A DNA stretch of 64,000 nt from Microbulbifer sp. MKSA007 (GCA_032615215.1 CP128433.1:4448501-4512500); one strand, 5' to 3'; numbered from the stretch's first letter, positions 1-11,380 are shown. Program-made: numbers and translations. Notes: generated by a model from the letters alone, not told the origin.

Positions 1-156
1 AATAACTTAACTGTGACGCAGCCTGGTGACTTTAACACCACTACGGCATCACAACTTGGCAACTTCAATACAATTACCGTTACTCAGTCTACGGATCTTA
101 ATGCAGCAGCGCCTGCTCAAGTAGGTGATTTCAACATGGCAATTATTATTCAGTAG
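1..156 (+). CDS. Curlin-repeat protein, C-terminal part only
   Basis: Open frame entering from the left edge and stopping at 154-156, giving 51 residues of a longer protein. The sequence is built from Q-x-G-x-F-N units (TQPGDFN, SQLGNFN, AQVGDFN), the turn-and-ladder pattern of curlin repeats found in the amyloid subunits CsgA and CsgB. It ends in a hydrophobic strand and a final Q, as do the next four genes, so it is the fifth visible member of the tandem curlin group. A hairpin terminator follows at once. The N-terminus, signal peptide and repeat number lie outside the window. Confidence 0.8.
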   Translation, partial: NNLTVTQPGDFNTTTASQLGNFNTITVTQSTDLNAAAPAQVGDFNMAIIIQ

Positions 157-164
157 CCAAAATT

Positions 165-192
165 AAGGCCGACTTTTAAAGCCGGCCTTTTT
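165..192 (+). terminator. Intrinsic terminator after the partial curlin gene
   Basis: Left arm AAGGCCGAC (165-173) pairs with GCCGGCCTT (181-189) with one mismatch across a 7-base loop, and a T run follows. It starts 8 bases after the stop of the partial curlin gene. Confidence 0.75.
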
Positions 193-808
193 ATCTGAAA
201 AAATTTATCGGTTTATATTGTGCTAAACAAGTATTAACCCCTATATACACGTAGAATCAGCCCCACAAAATCCAAACCTCTCCCGACTCAGCTTACCAAA
301 AATGGCACGCTACAGTAGACCAGGGCGATCTCATTGCTGCGAAAAATCCAGCTGCCAAAATTAAAATTGGAGACCCCTACACATTTAATACTACCCAAAA
401 CAGTAATAATATGGGATTTATTTTTAAGCAACCCTGATTAGGGCTTTAAACAAGGGTCGCCCTATCGAGCCCCTAACTGAATTTCATTTAAGTCCACTTA
501 TCCAGCAACCTTAGTGCTCTAGCGTAAAAAACAACAACAAAGAAAATATTCCTATTTTTTAGGCACTAACTTCCCATAGCAATATTTGAGGCTTACGATA
601 AAACTCATACCAGCATCAGGGTATTGTCAGGTACTCCAGAGATAATACCTATTAGGGATAGCAATAAAACAAGGTGTGCCAAACTCCTTGCGCAATAAAT
701 GCCATACCCTATCTATGGAGTCTTTTGTCCTTCCTAGGCTTGATGCTTCACCGCAACTGAAATCATGGGGATAAGAAAAATCCACCTTACCTTCAATCGG
801 AGATATCG
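193..808. other. Spacer between curlin genes
   Basis: 616 bases without a convincing gene. Open frames here are short and lack start signals. The stretch presumably holds the promoter of the curlin gene at 809, but I could not pick out a clear -35/-10 pair or a CsgD-type site by eye. Confidence 0.5.
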
Positions 809-1693
809 ATGCGAATCCATACACCAATTTCCGTGGGCATCAGTCTATGCCTTGTCGGGTCAATTACTTATGCGGATGGAAATACAACTACCGTGGAACA
901 AACGGGTAACAATCACCAGGTGACTGCAAACCAAGTAGACCCAACAACAACTAACAACCTTATTGAGGTTATTCAGGCAGATGAAGCACAGGTTAGCAAA
1001 AGCCGGCAAGACACTTCAACCAACTTGAGTATCATCAGGCATGAACAGGTAACGCTGGGGAATGAAGCTGACTCGACTCAAACTAATTTTTCAGATGATG
1101 CAGAGGTAAATATCTATCAGGAGGGCGCTGGAAATTTCGCCTCTACTTTACAGGACAGTACATCTTCTAGCTTTGTTGACATTTCTCAGTTCAATTCTGC
1201 AAATGACATCATTTTCTCCCAAACAGATAGTAGTTTCGATACAGTCAACCTCTATCAGTCTGGCTTTGATAACCAGATGTTAGTGACTCAAACTACCACC
1301 ACGTTTAACAGCCTAAATGTGTCTCAAACGGGTGATCAAAATAGCGCAGATGCCGAACAAACAGGGTTTGATAATCTGTTGACCTCCTCGCAAACGGGCA
1401 ATCTGAATACTTACTTTTCTATACAAACGGGTGACATCCTGGTAGCAACAAGTACCCAGATAGGAGATGGTAACATTAGTACCCAGACCCAGACGGGAGA
1501 TATTTTGTTGGTTTCTACGCTACAAGATGGTACTGGCAATATGTCCATCGTGGATCAAGCTGGAGCAATGCAAACTGCAAGCAGTACCCAGATAGGAACA
1601 ACTAACCTTCATACTATTACCCAAAGCGTCGACAATCAAACGGCTATTGGCATTCAGAATGGTATGTTAAACCAAGGATTTATCATGCAGTAG
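809..1693 (+). CDS. Curlin-like secreted amyloid repeat protein (294 aa)
   Basis: Begins with a signal peptide (MRIHTPISVGISLCLVGSITYADG) and continues as imperfect units of about 22 residues carrying Q-T/S-G-x-x-N turns (EQTGNNH, SQTGDQN, EQTGFDN, SQTGNLN, TQIGDGN). This is the curlin (CsgA/CsgB) pattern in which Gln and Asn ladders stabilise a beta-solenoid amyloid. The ATG is preceded by CGGAG eight bases upstream. At 294 residues it is about twice the length of E. coli CsgA and so holds roughly twice as many repeats. It is rich in Thr, Ser, Gln and Asn and poor in His. It is probably an extracellular fibre subunit or nucleator exported by a CsgG-type pore; no csgDEFG gene is in this window. 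Which subunit role it has cannot be told. Confidence 0.82.
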   Translation: MRIHTPISVGISLCLVGSITYADGNTTTVEQTGNNHQVTANQVDPTTTNNLIEVIQADEAQVSKSRQDTSTNLSIIRHEQVTLGNEADSTQTNFSDDAEVNIYQEGAGNFASTLQDSTSSSFVDISQFNSANDIIFSQTDSSFDTVNLYQSGFDNQMLVTQTTTTFNSLNVSQTGDQNSADAEQTGFDNLLTSSQTGNLNTYFSIQTGDILVATSTQIGDGNISTQTQTGDILLVSTLQDGTGNMSIVDQAGAMQTASSTQIGTTNLHTITQSVDNQTAIGIQNGMLNQGFIMQ

Positions 1694-1999
1694 CGGCATA
1701 TTCGTTCCGGCTGAAAGTTATTATATTTTCAATATACATAGAGGAAAGAATGCATTTTTTAATGCCAGCTTTAATTTATGAGTCACTTACAAAGCTACCC
1801 AAAGAATGGCATTCTTTCCTTACCTGATAAAAATACTGCATCAATATTTTCTTACGTAGCAGTGGTTTCAAAATTCTTCGTCTACAGTTTTCCATGTAAA
1901 CGATTTCTCACATTTTGACGTTACTCACTTCACAGGTAACACAGGCAAAAGTTTTAACGACCGGATTTACCACTAGACGGTAATACACAGGAGTTAGCC
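1694..1999. other. Spacer between curlin genes with inverted repeat
   Basis: Contains a perfect 11-bp inverted repeat, GGAAAGAATGC at 1743-1753 and GCATTCTTTCC at 1809-1819. The right arm also sits in a tight local palindrome beginning at 1801, so two hairpins compete for the same bases. No T run follows. The rest shows no gene. Confidence 0.5.
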
Positions 2000-2890
2000 G
2001 TGCAGAAGATTACCGTAATTCCACTGGTACTGGCGATATCTGCCACCAGCTTGGGTTATGCTGCAGAAAATACTACATTAATCACCCAAAGTGGCTCCAG
2101 TAACTCAGCTGTAGCGGATCAAACTGACCCAAGCGCTATCGATAATCACCTGGAGATCAGTCAGGACGGCTCTGCTCATATTGCAGAGGCCGTACAGCAA
2201 AACGAAATTGAAAGCTCAATTATCCAAATACAAGAAGGCAGTCTTAACGACGCCTATAGCCTGCAAATGGATGGGATCGCAAATAGCGTAGAAATATTCC
2301 AGTCGGGCTCTAATAATCGTGCCAGTAGCTATCAATTAGCCACACAGCATGGGCAATCGACAATACGCCAGGTGGGGTCCGGTAATGAGGCAGAGATCCA
2401 ACAACACCTCGGTAGCGATAATGTCTCTGTTATTGAGCAAATGGGCGAACTCCACGGCGCATTAATTGGACAATATGCAAGCTTTAATTCCGATGCGATG
2501 ATTTTCCAGCAAGGCTCAAGTCATGAAGCCATAATCAGCCAGGAAGGCACCGGGCACTACGCCAGTATCCAACAGATCGGCGCCGCCAACAGCGCAGATG
2601 TCGCCCAGTCCGATATGTACAACGAACTGGACCTCTATCAGGACGGCGAGGGCAACATGGCCACCATCGTGCAAGTGTCCTGGTATAACAGTGCCTATGT
2701 CACTCAGGACGGCTTCTTGAATTCCGCCAATATTATGCAGGCCGGCAATGGTGGATTAGGCGGTGGCCATATGGTGATCGTCAATCAGTCTGGCAGTATG
2801 AATGATGCAACTGTGATTCAAAATGGTTTCTCCCAATCTGCCAATATTACCCAAACCGGTACCGGTAATACGGCAGTGGTTTTACAGTAA
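2000..2890 (+). CDS. Curlin-like secreted amyloid repeat protein (296 aa)
   Basis: GTG start with GGAG six bases upstream. The signal peptide ends near the AYAAE junction (MQKITVIPLVLAISATSLGY then AAENTT). The mature part is a run of Q-x-G-S/T-x-N/H units (TQSGSSN, SQDGSAH, IQEGSLN, FQSGSNN, RQVGSGN, TQTGTGN), the curlin repeat signature, and it closes with a short hydrophobic strand and Gln (TAVVLQ). It has moderate His at turn positions, between the His-poor first gene and the His-rich last one. It is probably another extracellular curli-type subunit. The gene stands alone with its own spacer on both sides, so it is likely transcribed separately. Confidence 0.82.
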   Translation: MQKITVIPLVLAISATSLGYAAENTTLITQSGSSNSAVADQTDPSAIDNHLEISQDGSAHIAEAVQQNEIESSIIQIQEGSLNDAYSLQMDGIANSVEIFQSGSNNRASSYQLATQHGQSTIRQVGSGNEAEIQQHLGSDNVSVIEQMGELHGALIGQYASFNSDAMIFQQGSSHEAIISQEGTGHYASIQQIGAANSADVAQSDMYNELDLYQDGEGNMATIVQVSWYNSAYVTQDGFLNSANIMQAGNGGLGGGHMVIVNQSGSMNDATVIQNGFSQSANITQTGTGNTAVVLQ

Positions 2891-2901
2891 CGAAGTTATT
2901 A

Positions 2902-2934
2902 CCAGTCGGAGTAAGGTCAACTTATTCCGACTGG
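2902..2934. terminator. Stem-loop after curlin gene, no clear T run
   Basis: A 14-bp stem (2902-2915 with 2921-2934) containing one G-T pair and a 5-base loop GTCAA, 11 bases after the stop. There is no T run, so it may protect the transcript end or act in partial termination. Confidence 0.45.
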
Positions 2935-3072
2935 ATTCCTGAGGTAAAAGCATTCATTTCTTGATACTTATTTCTCATTAAATTGAGACTAAAGCCCTAT
3001 AGAGACTTACTATACCGCCATCAACAATGAAAATAGCGGTAGTTGGTTCAGTTCGCTTTTGGCGCTCTTAAT

Positions 3073-3109
3073 AATTACTGTCCGGAATTTAATATCCGGC
3101 AGTAATTTT
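3073..3109 (+). terminator. Hairpin with TTTT, probable terminator
   Basis: AATTACTG-TCCGGA (3073-3086) pairs with TCCGG-CAGTAATT (3095-3107), followed by TTTT. It lies between two curlin genes and probably ends the transcript of the upstream one. Confidence 0.5.
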
Positions 3110-3185
3110 CCTATGTTTACTTACCGACACCGCACTTCAAAGCCGTAATTTTCATGCTCCTTGTTATGTAGTCGTGGAGGTATTC

Positions 3186-4067
3186 GTGAAAAAATTTATT
3201 TACTCACCGGTAGTCACATTTATCGCTTTTCTGTCCGTCAATTCCGCCTTTGGAAATGACCAAACCATAGAGCAGATACAAATTGGTATTGGCAATAATG
3301 CCGTTGCCAACCAAAGGTTTCCGCTTAATGAGAGCAACTTGATCCTGCAAGAGCAAATTGGCTTTTTCAATGACGCCACTGGCATTCAATCCATAGAAAT
3401 TAACAGCACGATTTCCCAATTCCAAACTGGCCGCAATCATTTTTCCAGAGTCTCTCAATCTACTGGGAGCGACAATGCGGGACAGAGCGTACAAATTGGC
3501 TCTAATAGCAGATCGCTCACCCGACAGGTTAACCAAATAAACGGTTTCTCCCTGCACACTCAGGATGGCCAGGGACAGGTTGCCACCACGGTACAAATTT
3601 CTGGGGCCAATAACAGCGTCAATATTGAGCAGACAGATAGAGCCAATGTCGCCGCCGTGGCACAAGTATTCAGTTTTACGGGTAATGCTTCAATCTCACA
3701 GGCGGGCTTGCTTAATTTAGGTGTCAGCGAGCAAACTGGCATCGCTCACGAATCTTCAATTACCCAGACAGGTGCACTTAACTTTTCCGAAATGGAGCAA
3801 TTGGGCGCAGGAAATTTATCGTCAGCTTCACAGGAGGGTTTATTAAATTCAGCAAATTCTCTGCAAGCTGGTGTTGGCAATAGCAACCAATCAAACCAAA
3901 TTGGGCTGGAAAATACCGTTTCATTTTCTCAACTAGGCCTGAATCAAATGGCCAGCAGTACCCAGATTGGCCTCTCTAACCAGGTCCAAGCCAGCCAGAT
4001 GAGAGCGGGAGTATCGAGTAGTACCCTACAGATCGGCACTTCCAACAGCAGTCATGTTTCCCAATAG
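3186..4067 (+). CDS. Curlin-like secreted amyloid repeat protein (293 aa)
   Basis: I place the start at the GTG at 3186 because GGAGG (3176-3180) precedes it at good spacing and the protein then opens with a clean signal peptide, MKKFIYSPVVTFIAFLSVNS, cut near AFG-ND. An upstream in-frame GTG at 3174 lies before that site. The mature part is a series of Q-x-G-x-x-N units (IQIGIGN, EQIGFFN, IQSIEIN, TQTGALN, EQLGAGN, NQIGLEN, TQIGLSN), a curlin pattern. His content is low. It is likely a further extracellular curli-type subunit, and its neighbours on both sides are paralogues. Confidence 0.82.
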   Translation: MKKFIYSPVVTFIAFLSVNSAFGNDQTIEQIQIGIGNNAVANQRFPLNESNLILQEQIGFFNDATGIQSIEINSTISQFQTGRNHFSRVSQSTGSDNAGQSVQIGSNSRSLTRQVNQINGFSLHTQDGQGQVATTVQISGANNSVNIEQTDRANVAAVAQVFSFTGNASISQAGLLNLGVSEQTGIAHESSITQTGALNFSEMEQLGAGNLSSASQEGLLNSANSLQAGVGNSNQSNQIGLENTVSFSQLGLNQMASSTQIGLSNQVQASQMRAGVSSSTLQIGTSNSSHVSQ

Positions 4068-4489
4068 AATAAGTCCACCTAAATTCCTACGCTGTTCATA
4101 GCAACAGGCAAAAGCTATAGAGGGGGAAAAAGTAAATTCGGTACTGTGCAATAGCACTTTCTTCTCAAGGATTTACAACTTCTCTCCTATAGCGACTGCC
4201 TCAATTCCCAGCAAGAATATTGGGGACGGAACGAAATTTTGGACTCCTAAGCAGTATCAGGGAAGCCATCAAAATGTATCAGTCCTACCCTTCCGCTAAC
4301 CTGTTTGACTGGCGGCAATGCCTTTGCGGCAACGCTGCTCCCCCTCTTTACAGTGATACCTGCCCCTCCGGCTAGGTGCACCTGCTGTAAAACCCTTGGC
4401 GCAGGATGACGTGCCACCCCCTTTTCAGCCATTTAGGCTGGTAATTCACCGTGTGATATTCATTGAAGTTTGTAGTAATGGAGACACTC
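4068..4489. other. GC-rich, potentially structured leader before the last curlin gene
   Basis: 422 bases with no convincing gene. From about 4270 to 4440 the sequence becomes GC-rich and full of short complementary blocks: CCGC/GCGG near 4290-4315, TTTACAG/CTGTAAA around an inner ACCT/AGGT pair at roughly 4337-4387, and CAGCC/GGCTG near 4426-4440 just before the start region. This could be a folded 5' leader. It does not match a riboswitch class I can recognise. Confidence 0.35.
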
Positions 4490-5365
4490 ATGAAGACTTT
4501 AACCCCTATCGCTGTAGCCCTAACCCTGGCCATCAGTGGAACCGCTTATGCGGGCGGTAACACAGCCACTCAGGACCAGAATGGCGGCCACAACAATGCC
4601 ACCATCACTCAGACCGGGCCGCTGACCTGGGATAACAACGCTATGCAGGAGCAACACGGCCACAGCAATGATGCGGAGATCACTCACAGCATTGAACTCG
4701 GCAGCTATGGCTACCAGTATCAGGAAGGTGATCATCATTCGGCGGAGTTGCTGCAAAGCGGCGGTGCCGGCAATGAGTCGTTCAGCTTCCAGTCCGGCAA
4801 CACCAACGTATCTGAGACCTACCAGATTGGACAGCTGGGCAGTTACTCCGCCCATCAGCAATCTGGTGACAACCACTACGCCCTCACCTATCAGTTTGCT
4901 GGTGCTGGCAACATGGTGATGATTAGCCAAATGGACAGCCACAACACGGCAACCGCCACCCAGGTTGTGAGCGTTGGTTCTGAGACCGTTATCCGTCAGA
5001 GAGGGGAATTGCACAACGCAGATACCTTCCAGAGCGGATTCGGTCACGATGCAGGCATGCGCCAGTCCGGTGAATCCAACGATGGTGATATCCGCCAGGT
5101 GGGTGGTGATCACTACGCCCGTATGCGTCAGCGCGGCCACAATCATGAAGCCGATATTTCCCAGGCTGGATATGACCACAGTGCGAGCGCCCGCCAGAGA
5201 GGCCACCACAATGACGTGTACCTGGGACAAATCGGTTCCGGACACACCGCTACAGCACGCCAATCAGGGCACAACAACAATAGCCTGGTGGGACAGTTTG
5301 GCCTCTACGAAACTGCGACGGTAATGCAGTCTGGCCACGCTAACCAAAGCCTCGTATTCCAGTAG
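4490..5365 (+). CDS. Histidine-rich curlin-like secreted repeat protein (291 aa)
   Basis: Start taken at the ATG at 4490: GGAG lies six bases upstream and the protein opens with a standard signal peptide (MKTLTPIAVALTLAISGTAYA, then GGNTAT). TTG 4463 and ATG 4478 are in-frame alternatives. The mature part holds about 22 Q-x-G or Q-x-x turns in about 11 curlin-type units. Unlike its paralogues, many turns carry His next to Gly or Asn (QRGHNHE, QRGHHND, QSGHNNN, QSGHANQ), some 20 His in about 270 residues. His ladders on a beta-solenoid face could bind metal ions or make assembly depend on pH; that is inference. A strong terminator follows. Confidence 0.85.
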   Translation: MKTLTPIAVALTLAISGTAYAGGNTATQDQNGGHNNATITQTGPLTWDNNAMQEQHGHSNDAEITHSIELGSYGYQYQEGDHHSAELLQSGGAGNESFSFQSGNTNVSETYQIGQLGSYSAHQQSGDNHYALTYQFAGAGNMVMISQMDSHNTATATQVVSVGSETVIRQRGELHNADTFQSGFGHDAGMRQSGESNDGDIRQVGGDHYARMRQRGHNHEADISQAGYDHSASARQRGHHNDVYLGQIGSGHTATARQSGHNNNSLVGQFGLYETATVMQSGHANQSLVFQ

Positions 5366-5376
5366 AACTGGCAACA

Positions 5377-5409
5377 ACAAAAAAGGGCGGCCCATGGCCG
5401 CCCTTTTTT
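5377..5409. terminator. Bidirectional terminator between curlin gene and greA
   Basis: GGGCGGCC (5385-5392) and GGCCGCCC (5396-5403) form a perfect 8-bp stem, flanked by an A run on the left and a T run on the right. It can therefore end both the + strand curlin transcript and the - strand greA transcript. Confidence 0.92.
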
Positions 5410-5421
5410 ATCACCTGTAAT

Positions 5422-5898
5422 TTACAGGTGCTCAACCGCATCGATTTCGTACTCCACCGCACCGGAAGGTGTTTGGACTACCACCACATCACCCACTTCC
5501 TTGCCAATCAGCGCACGGGCAATCGGAGAGTTCACCGAAATCTTGTGCTTTTTAACATCGGCCTCGTCGTCACCCACAATTTTGTATGTGACTTCCTTAT
5601 CGTCATCCAGGTGAATAATCGTTACCGTAGTACCGAAAATTACCTTGTCACTGGGCTCGATGCTTTTCACATCAATGACCAGCGAGTGGGATAGCTTGCT
5701 CTCGATTTCCTGGATACGGCCTTCGATAAAGCCCTGCTTTTCCCGCGCTGCGTGGTATTCGGCATTTTCCTTCAAATCACCGTGTTCGCGCGCTTCAGCA
5801 ATCGCCTGTACAACAGTAGGGCGTTCAACTTTCTTCAGATTGTCCAGCTCTGAGCGCAGCGCCTCTGCGCCTTCAACGGTCATTGGTACCCGGTTCAA
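5422..5898 (-). CDS. greA: Transcription elongation factor GreA
   Basis: GreA binds the secondary channel of RNA polymerase and stimulates cleavage of the backtracked transcript 3' end. The 158-residue length is normal. The N-terminal coiled coil (MTVEGAEALRSELDNLKKV) carries the acidic tip region LKENAEYHAAREKQ, and the C-terminal FKBP-like domain ends YEIDAVEHL. The start is a TTG at 5898 with a perfect GGAGG (5906-5910 on the complement) seven bases upstream. This start gives MNRVPMT, which aligns with the E. coli start MQAIPMT, so the TTG is favoured over the inner ATG. It lies downstream of carB as in Pseudomonas, separated by a hairpin. Confidence 0.97.
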   Translation of the reverse strand: MNRVPMTVEGAEALRSELDNLKKVERPTVVQAIAEAREHGDLKENAEYHAAREKQGFIEGRIQEIESKLSHSLVIDVKSIEPSDKVIFGTTVTIIHLDDDKEVTYKIVGDDEADVKKHKISVNSPIARALIGKEVGDVVVVQTPSGAVEYEIDAVEHL

Positions 5899-5926
5899 TG
5901 TGGGACCTCCATTATTGTTACGACGA

Positions 5927-5958
5927 AACCGGGCCCAGTGAGATCACAGGGCCCGGTT
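5927..5958 (-). terminator. Stem-loop between carB and greA
   Basis: A 10-bp GC-rich perfect stem, AACCGGGCCC (5927-5936) with GGGCCCGGTT (5949-5958), and a 12-base loop. Reading the - strand, TTTCGT follows the stem, so it is a modest intrinsic terminator that could set greA expression apart from carB. Confidence 0.6.
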
Positions 5959-5985
5959 GGATTTCACAAGTTGGTTTTAAAGCTA

Positions 5986-9213
<3,228 letters not shown>

Positions 9214-9275
9214 CTTTCTTCCGTTCTACTACCGGCAAAGGCCGGCTGCGCTAAATTTCATTCGTTTCTTGTTAA

Positions 9276-9297
9276 AACCGCCGCAAAAGCGGCGGTT
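9276..9297 (-). terminator. Terminator-like hairpin between carA and carB
   Basis: A perfect 9-bp stem, AACCGCCGC and GCGGCGGTT, with a 4-base loop; on the - strand TTTT follows. A second small hairpin (CCGGC/GCCGG, 9232-9245) lies nearer the carB start. The pair may lower read-through into carB or mark processing within the carAB message. Confidence 0.55.
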
Positions 9298-9325
9298 AAT
9301 TGCCCTACCCTGGGCGGCTACGCCC

Positions 9326-10474
9326 TTAGGCGCGCTCTTTCATCAAATTGATAAAGTGGTCGAACAACGGCGCCACATCGTGTGGGCCCGGGCTCGCTTC
9401 CGGGTGTCCCTGAAAGCTGAAGGCCGGCTTGTCCTTCAGGTGAATACCCTGCAAGGTACCGTCGAACAGGGACTTGTGGGTAACTTCCACATTGTCCGGC
9501 AGGCTATCGGCGTCCACTTCGAAACCGTGGTTCTGCGCGGTGATCATCACCTTGGTGCTGTTCAGGTCTTGTACCGGGTGGTTACCACCGTGGTGACCGA
9601 ACTTCATCTTGGCAGTTTTACCGCCCACCGCCAGGCCCAACAACTGGTGGCCCAGGCAGATGCCGTAGGTGGGGATGCCAGCGTCCAGGATTTCGCGAAT
9701 AGCGGTGATCGCGTATTCACAGGGCTCGGGGTCGCCGGGGCCATTGGACAGGAATACACCGTTGGGATTCATCGCCAGTACTTCGGAAGCCGGAGTCTCC
9801 GCCGGTACTACGGTGATGTCACAGCCGCGATCCACCAGCATACGCAGGATATTGCGCTTCACACCGAAGTCGTAAGCCACCACTTTGAAGGGCTGTTCCG
9901 GCGCGGCCTTGTGGCCTTCGCCCAGTTCCCAGGTACCTTCGCTAAAGGGGTAGGCTTCCTTGGTGCTCACTACCTTGGCCAGGTCCATCCCTTTCAGACC
10001 GGCAAATTCCTTGGCCTTGGCCAGGGCTTCTTCGCGGTCGATATTATCACCGGCAACGATGCAACCGCTCTGCGCACCTTTGTCGCGCAGCAGGCGCGTC
10101 AGGCGACGGGTGTCGATATCGGCGATACCAACGATATTGCGCTCGCGCAGGTAGTCCTCCAGGGACTGCTCGTTGCGGAAGCTGCTGGCCAGCAGCGGCA
10201 GGTCGCGGATTACCAGGCCGGCGGCCCAGATATCAGCGCACTCTTCGTCTTCCTGGTTGGTGCCAGTATTGCCGATGTGCGGGTAGGTCAGAGTCACAAT
10301 CTGGCGGGCGTAGGAGGGATCGGTGAGGATCTCCTGGTAGCCGGTCATGGATGTGTTGAACACGACCTCGCCAACAGAACTGCCATGGGCACCGATTGCG
10401 CGTCCTTCAAAGACACTACCATCTGCGAGCACCAGCAGCGCGGGAGTTGTACTCTGCATAAAGTTGTGGGGCAT
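9326..10474 (-). CDS. carA: Carbamoyl phosphate synthase, small (glutaminase) subunit
   Basis: CarA hydrolyses glutamine and passes ammonia to CarB. The N-terminal domain begins PALLVLADGSVFEGRAIG; the C-terminal class I amidotransferase domain holds the nucleophile-elbow Cys in YGICLGHQLLGLA and the His/Glu pair in FSFQGHPEASPGP. I choose the ATG at 10474 (MPHNFMQ, 382 residues) because GGAGG stands five bases before it on the - strand. The in-frame ATG at 10519 would add 15 residues not seen in the family. The gene is followed by carB and preceded by a terminator hairpin, so its promoter lies in the 10475-10594 stretch. Confidence 0.97.
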   Translation of the reverse strand: MPHNFMQSTTPALLVLADGSVFEGRAIGAHGSSVGEVVFNTSMTGYQEILTDPSYARQIVTLTYPHIGNTGTNQEDEECADIWAAGLVIRDLPLLASSFRNEQSLEDYLRERNIVGIADIDTRRLTRLLRDKGAQSGCIVAGDNIDREEALAKAKEFAGLKGMDLAKVVSTKEAYPFSEGTWELGEGHKAAPEQPFKVVAYDFGVKRNILRMLVDRGCDITVVPAETPASEVLAMNPNGVFLSNGPGDPEPCEYAITAIREILDAGIPTYGICLGHQLLGLAVGGKTAKMKFGHHGGNHPVQDLNSTKVMITAQNHGFEVDADSLPDNVEVTHKSLFDGTLQGIHLKDKPAFSFQGHPEASPGPHDVAPLFDHFINLMKERA

Positions 10475-10586
10475 GAAAGCCTCCGACGTAGGGACAGCTT
10501 TAGTCAAATTGAACTCCAATCTTCAGAACTGCTTCCGGGCGGGGTTTGCGGGCTTCGGAGCACGCGGGCTCCTGACTGGTGCGCGC

Positions 10587-10625
10587 ATAAAAAAGCGAGA
10601 TGAAACATCGCAGCTTCATCTCGCT
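10587..10625 (-). terminator. Intrinsic terminator upstream of carA
   Basis: GCGAGATGAA (10595-10604) and TTCATCTCGC (10615-10624) form a perfect 10-bp stem; on the - strand six T follow. It ends the YfiR-family transcript or, if carA transcription begins upstream, could serve as a carAB leader attenuator. The 330-base spacer 10475-10804 holds no other recognisable feature. Confidence 0.8.
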
Positions 10626-10804
10626 TTAAAAATCTGTTCACGCGTGATTCTCACAAAGTGGCCGACGGTTGCCGCCAGCTTTTTAGTAGGCTCACGCTGC
10701 GCGATTCAGCTTCGCGGCACCGGCCCAAATCGGGCGCAGATTCTACGCGAATTCACCTCTGGACGCTAGTGCAAAAATACGCCAGGCTACTTTCCCTGAA
10801 AATC

Positions 10805-11380
10805 TCACTCCGGCTTGCGTCCCAACCGGAAAAGACTGCTGCCCATTTTCAGCTCCGCCTTCTCCAGCATGGTCTTATTCATACGCAGGGCCACCTCCCG
10901 GCCGCTGTCGGCAAACTCGATCATACCGCCAGTGGCGGCAAAGCGCTCGGCATCGCTAACCGTCAGTACCGGGAAAAACTCCAGTGCCACCAACGCCTTG
11001 AGCAGTGTGGGGCGATCCAGGGTACTCAGCACCACAATCTGGCACTTGCGCGCCCGCAGCATCTCCTTGACCTCAATTTTCTCAAGCTCCACATCCCGCC
11101 CATCAATACGCTGATTCTTGAATCGGGCCGCCAGTGGCTCACCGAGAGAATCCCCACCCATTAGGCACACCTTGAACGGGGCACTACTGTTGGCAAAGGC
11201 ATTGACCGGCCACTGTAGGTGGTAGGCGAAGTGCACTATGTAATCCACCATTACCCGCCGCCCCAAAGGCGTATCGGAGAGCTGCACCGCAGCCTGGGCA
11301 CCCACACCGGTGAAAAGTACTGTCAGGAAAAGTATCAGGGCGGGAATAGTGCGGAGTGAACCTGGGCTGGATATCGTCAT
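10805..11380 (-). CDS. YfiR-family (DUF4154) periplasmic protein
   Basis: 191 residues with an N-terminal signal segment (hydrophobic run PALILFLTVLFTGVGAQA), then the family pattern: VDYIVHFAYHLQWP, FKVCLMGGDSLGEPL, RKCQIVVLST, VLTVSDAERFAATGGMIEFA and a closing LFRLGRKPE. In Pseudomonas, YfiR is a periplasmic repressor of the diguanylate cyclase YfiN (TpbB). Many homologues stand alone, as here, with no cyclase or YfiB-type lipoprotein beside it. Its partner is therefore unknown. It sits between the RimK-like fusion gene and carA, in a locus that in Pseudomonas runs directly from dapB to carA. Confidence 0.8.
   Translation of the reverse strand: MTISSPGSLRTIPALILFLTVLFTGVGAQAAVQLSDTPLGRRVMVDYIVHFAYHLQWPVNAFANSSAPFKVCLMGGDSLGEPLAARFKNQRIDGRDVELEKIEVKEMLRARKCQIVVLSTLDRPTLLKALVALEFFPVLTVSDAERFAATGGMIEFADSGREVALRMNKTMLEKAELKMGSSLFRLGRKPE

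Noticed and set aside
627..827. Short - strand frame upstream of the first complete curlin gene
   Set aside because: Overlaps the start region of the curlin gene and has no homology or start signals.
4270..4440. c-di-GMP (GEMM) or cobalamin riboswitch
   Set aside because: The GC-rich fold lacks the conserved GEMM and cobalamin box sequences; kept only as an unnamed structured leader.
4520..5263. 247-residue open frame antisense to the last curlin gene
   Set aside because: It mirrors the repeat gene: the codon bias of the repeats leaves the reverse strand open. No ribosome site and no family match.
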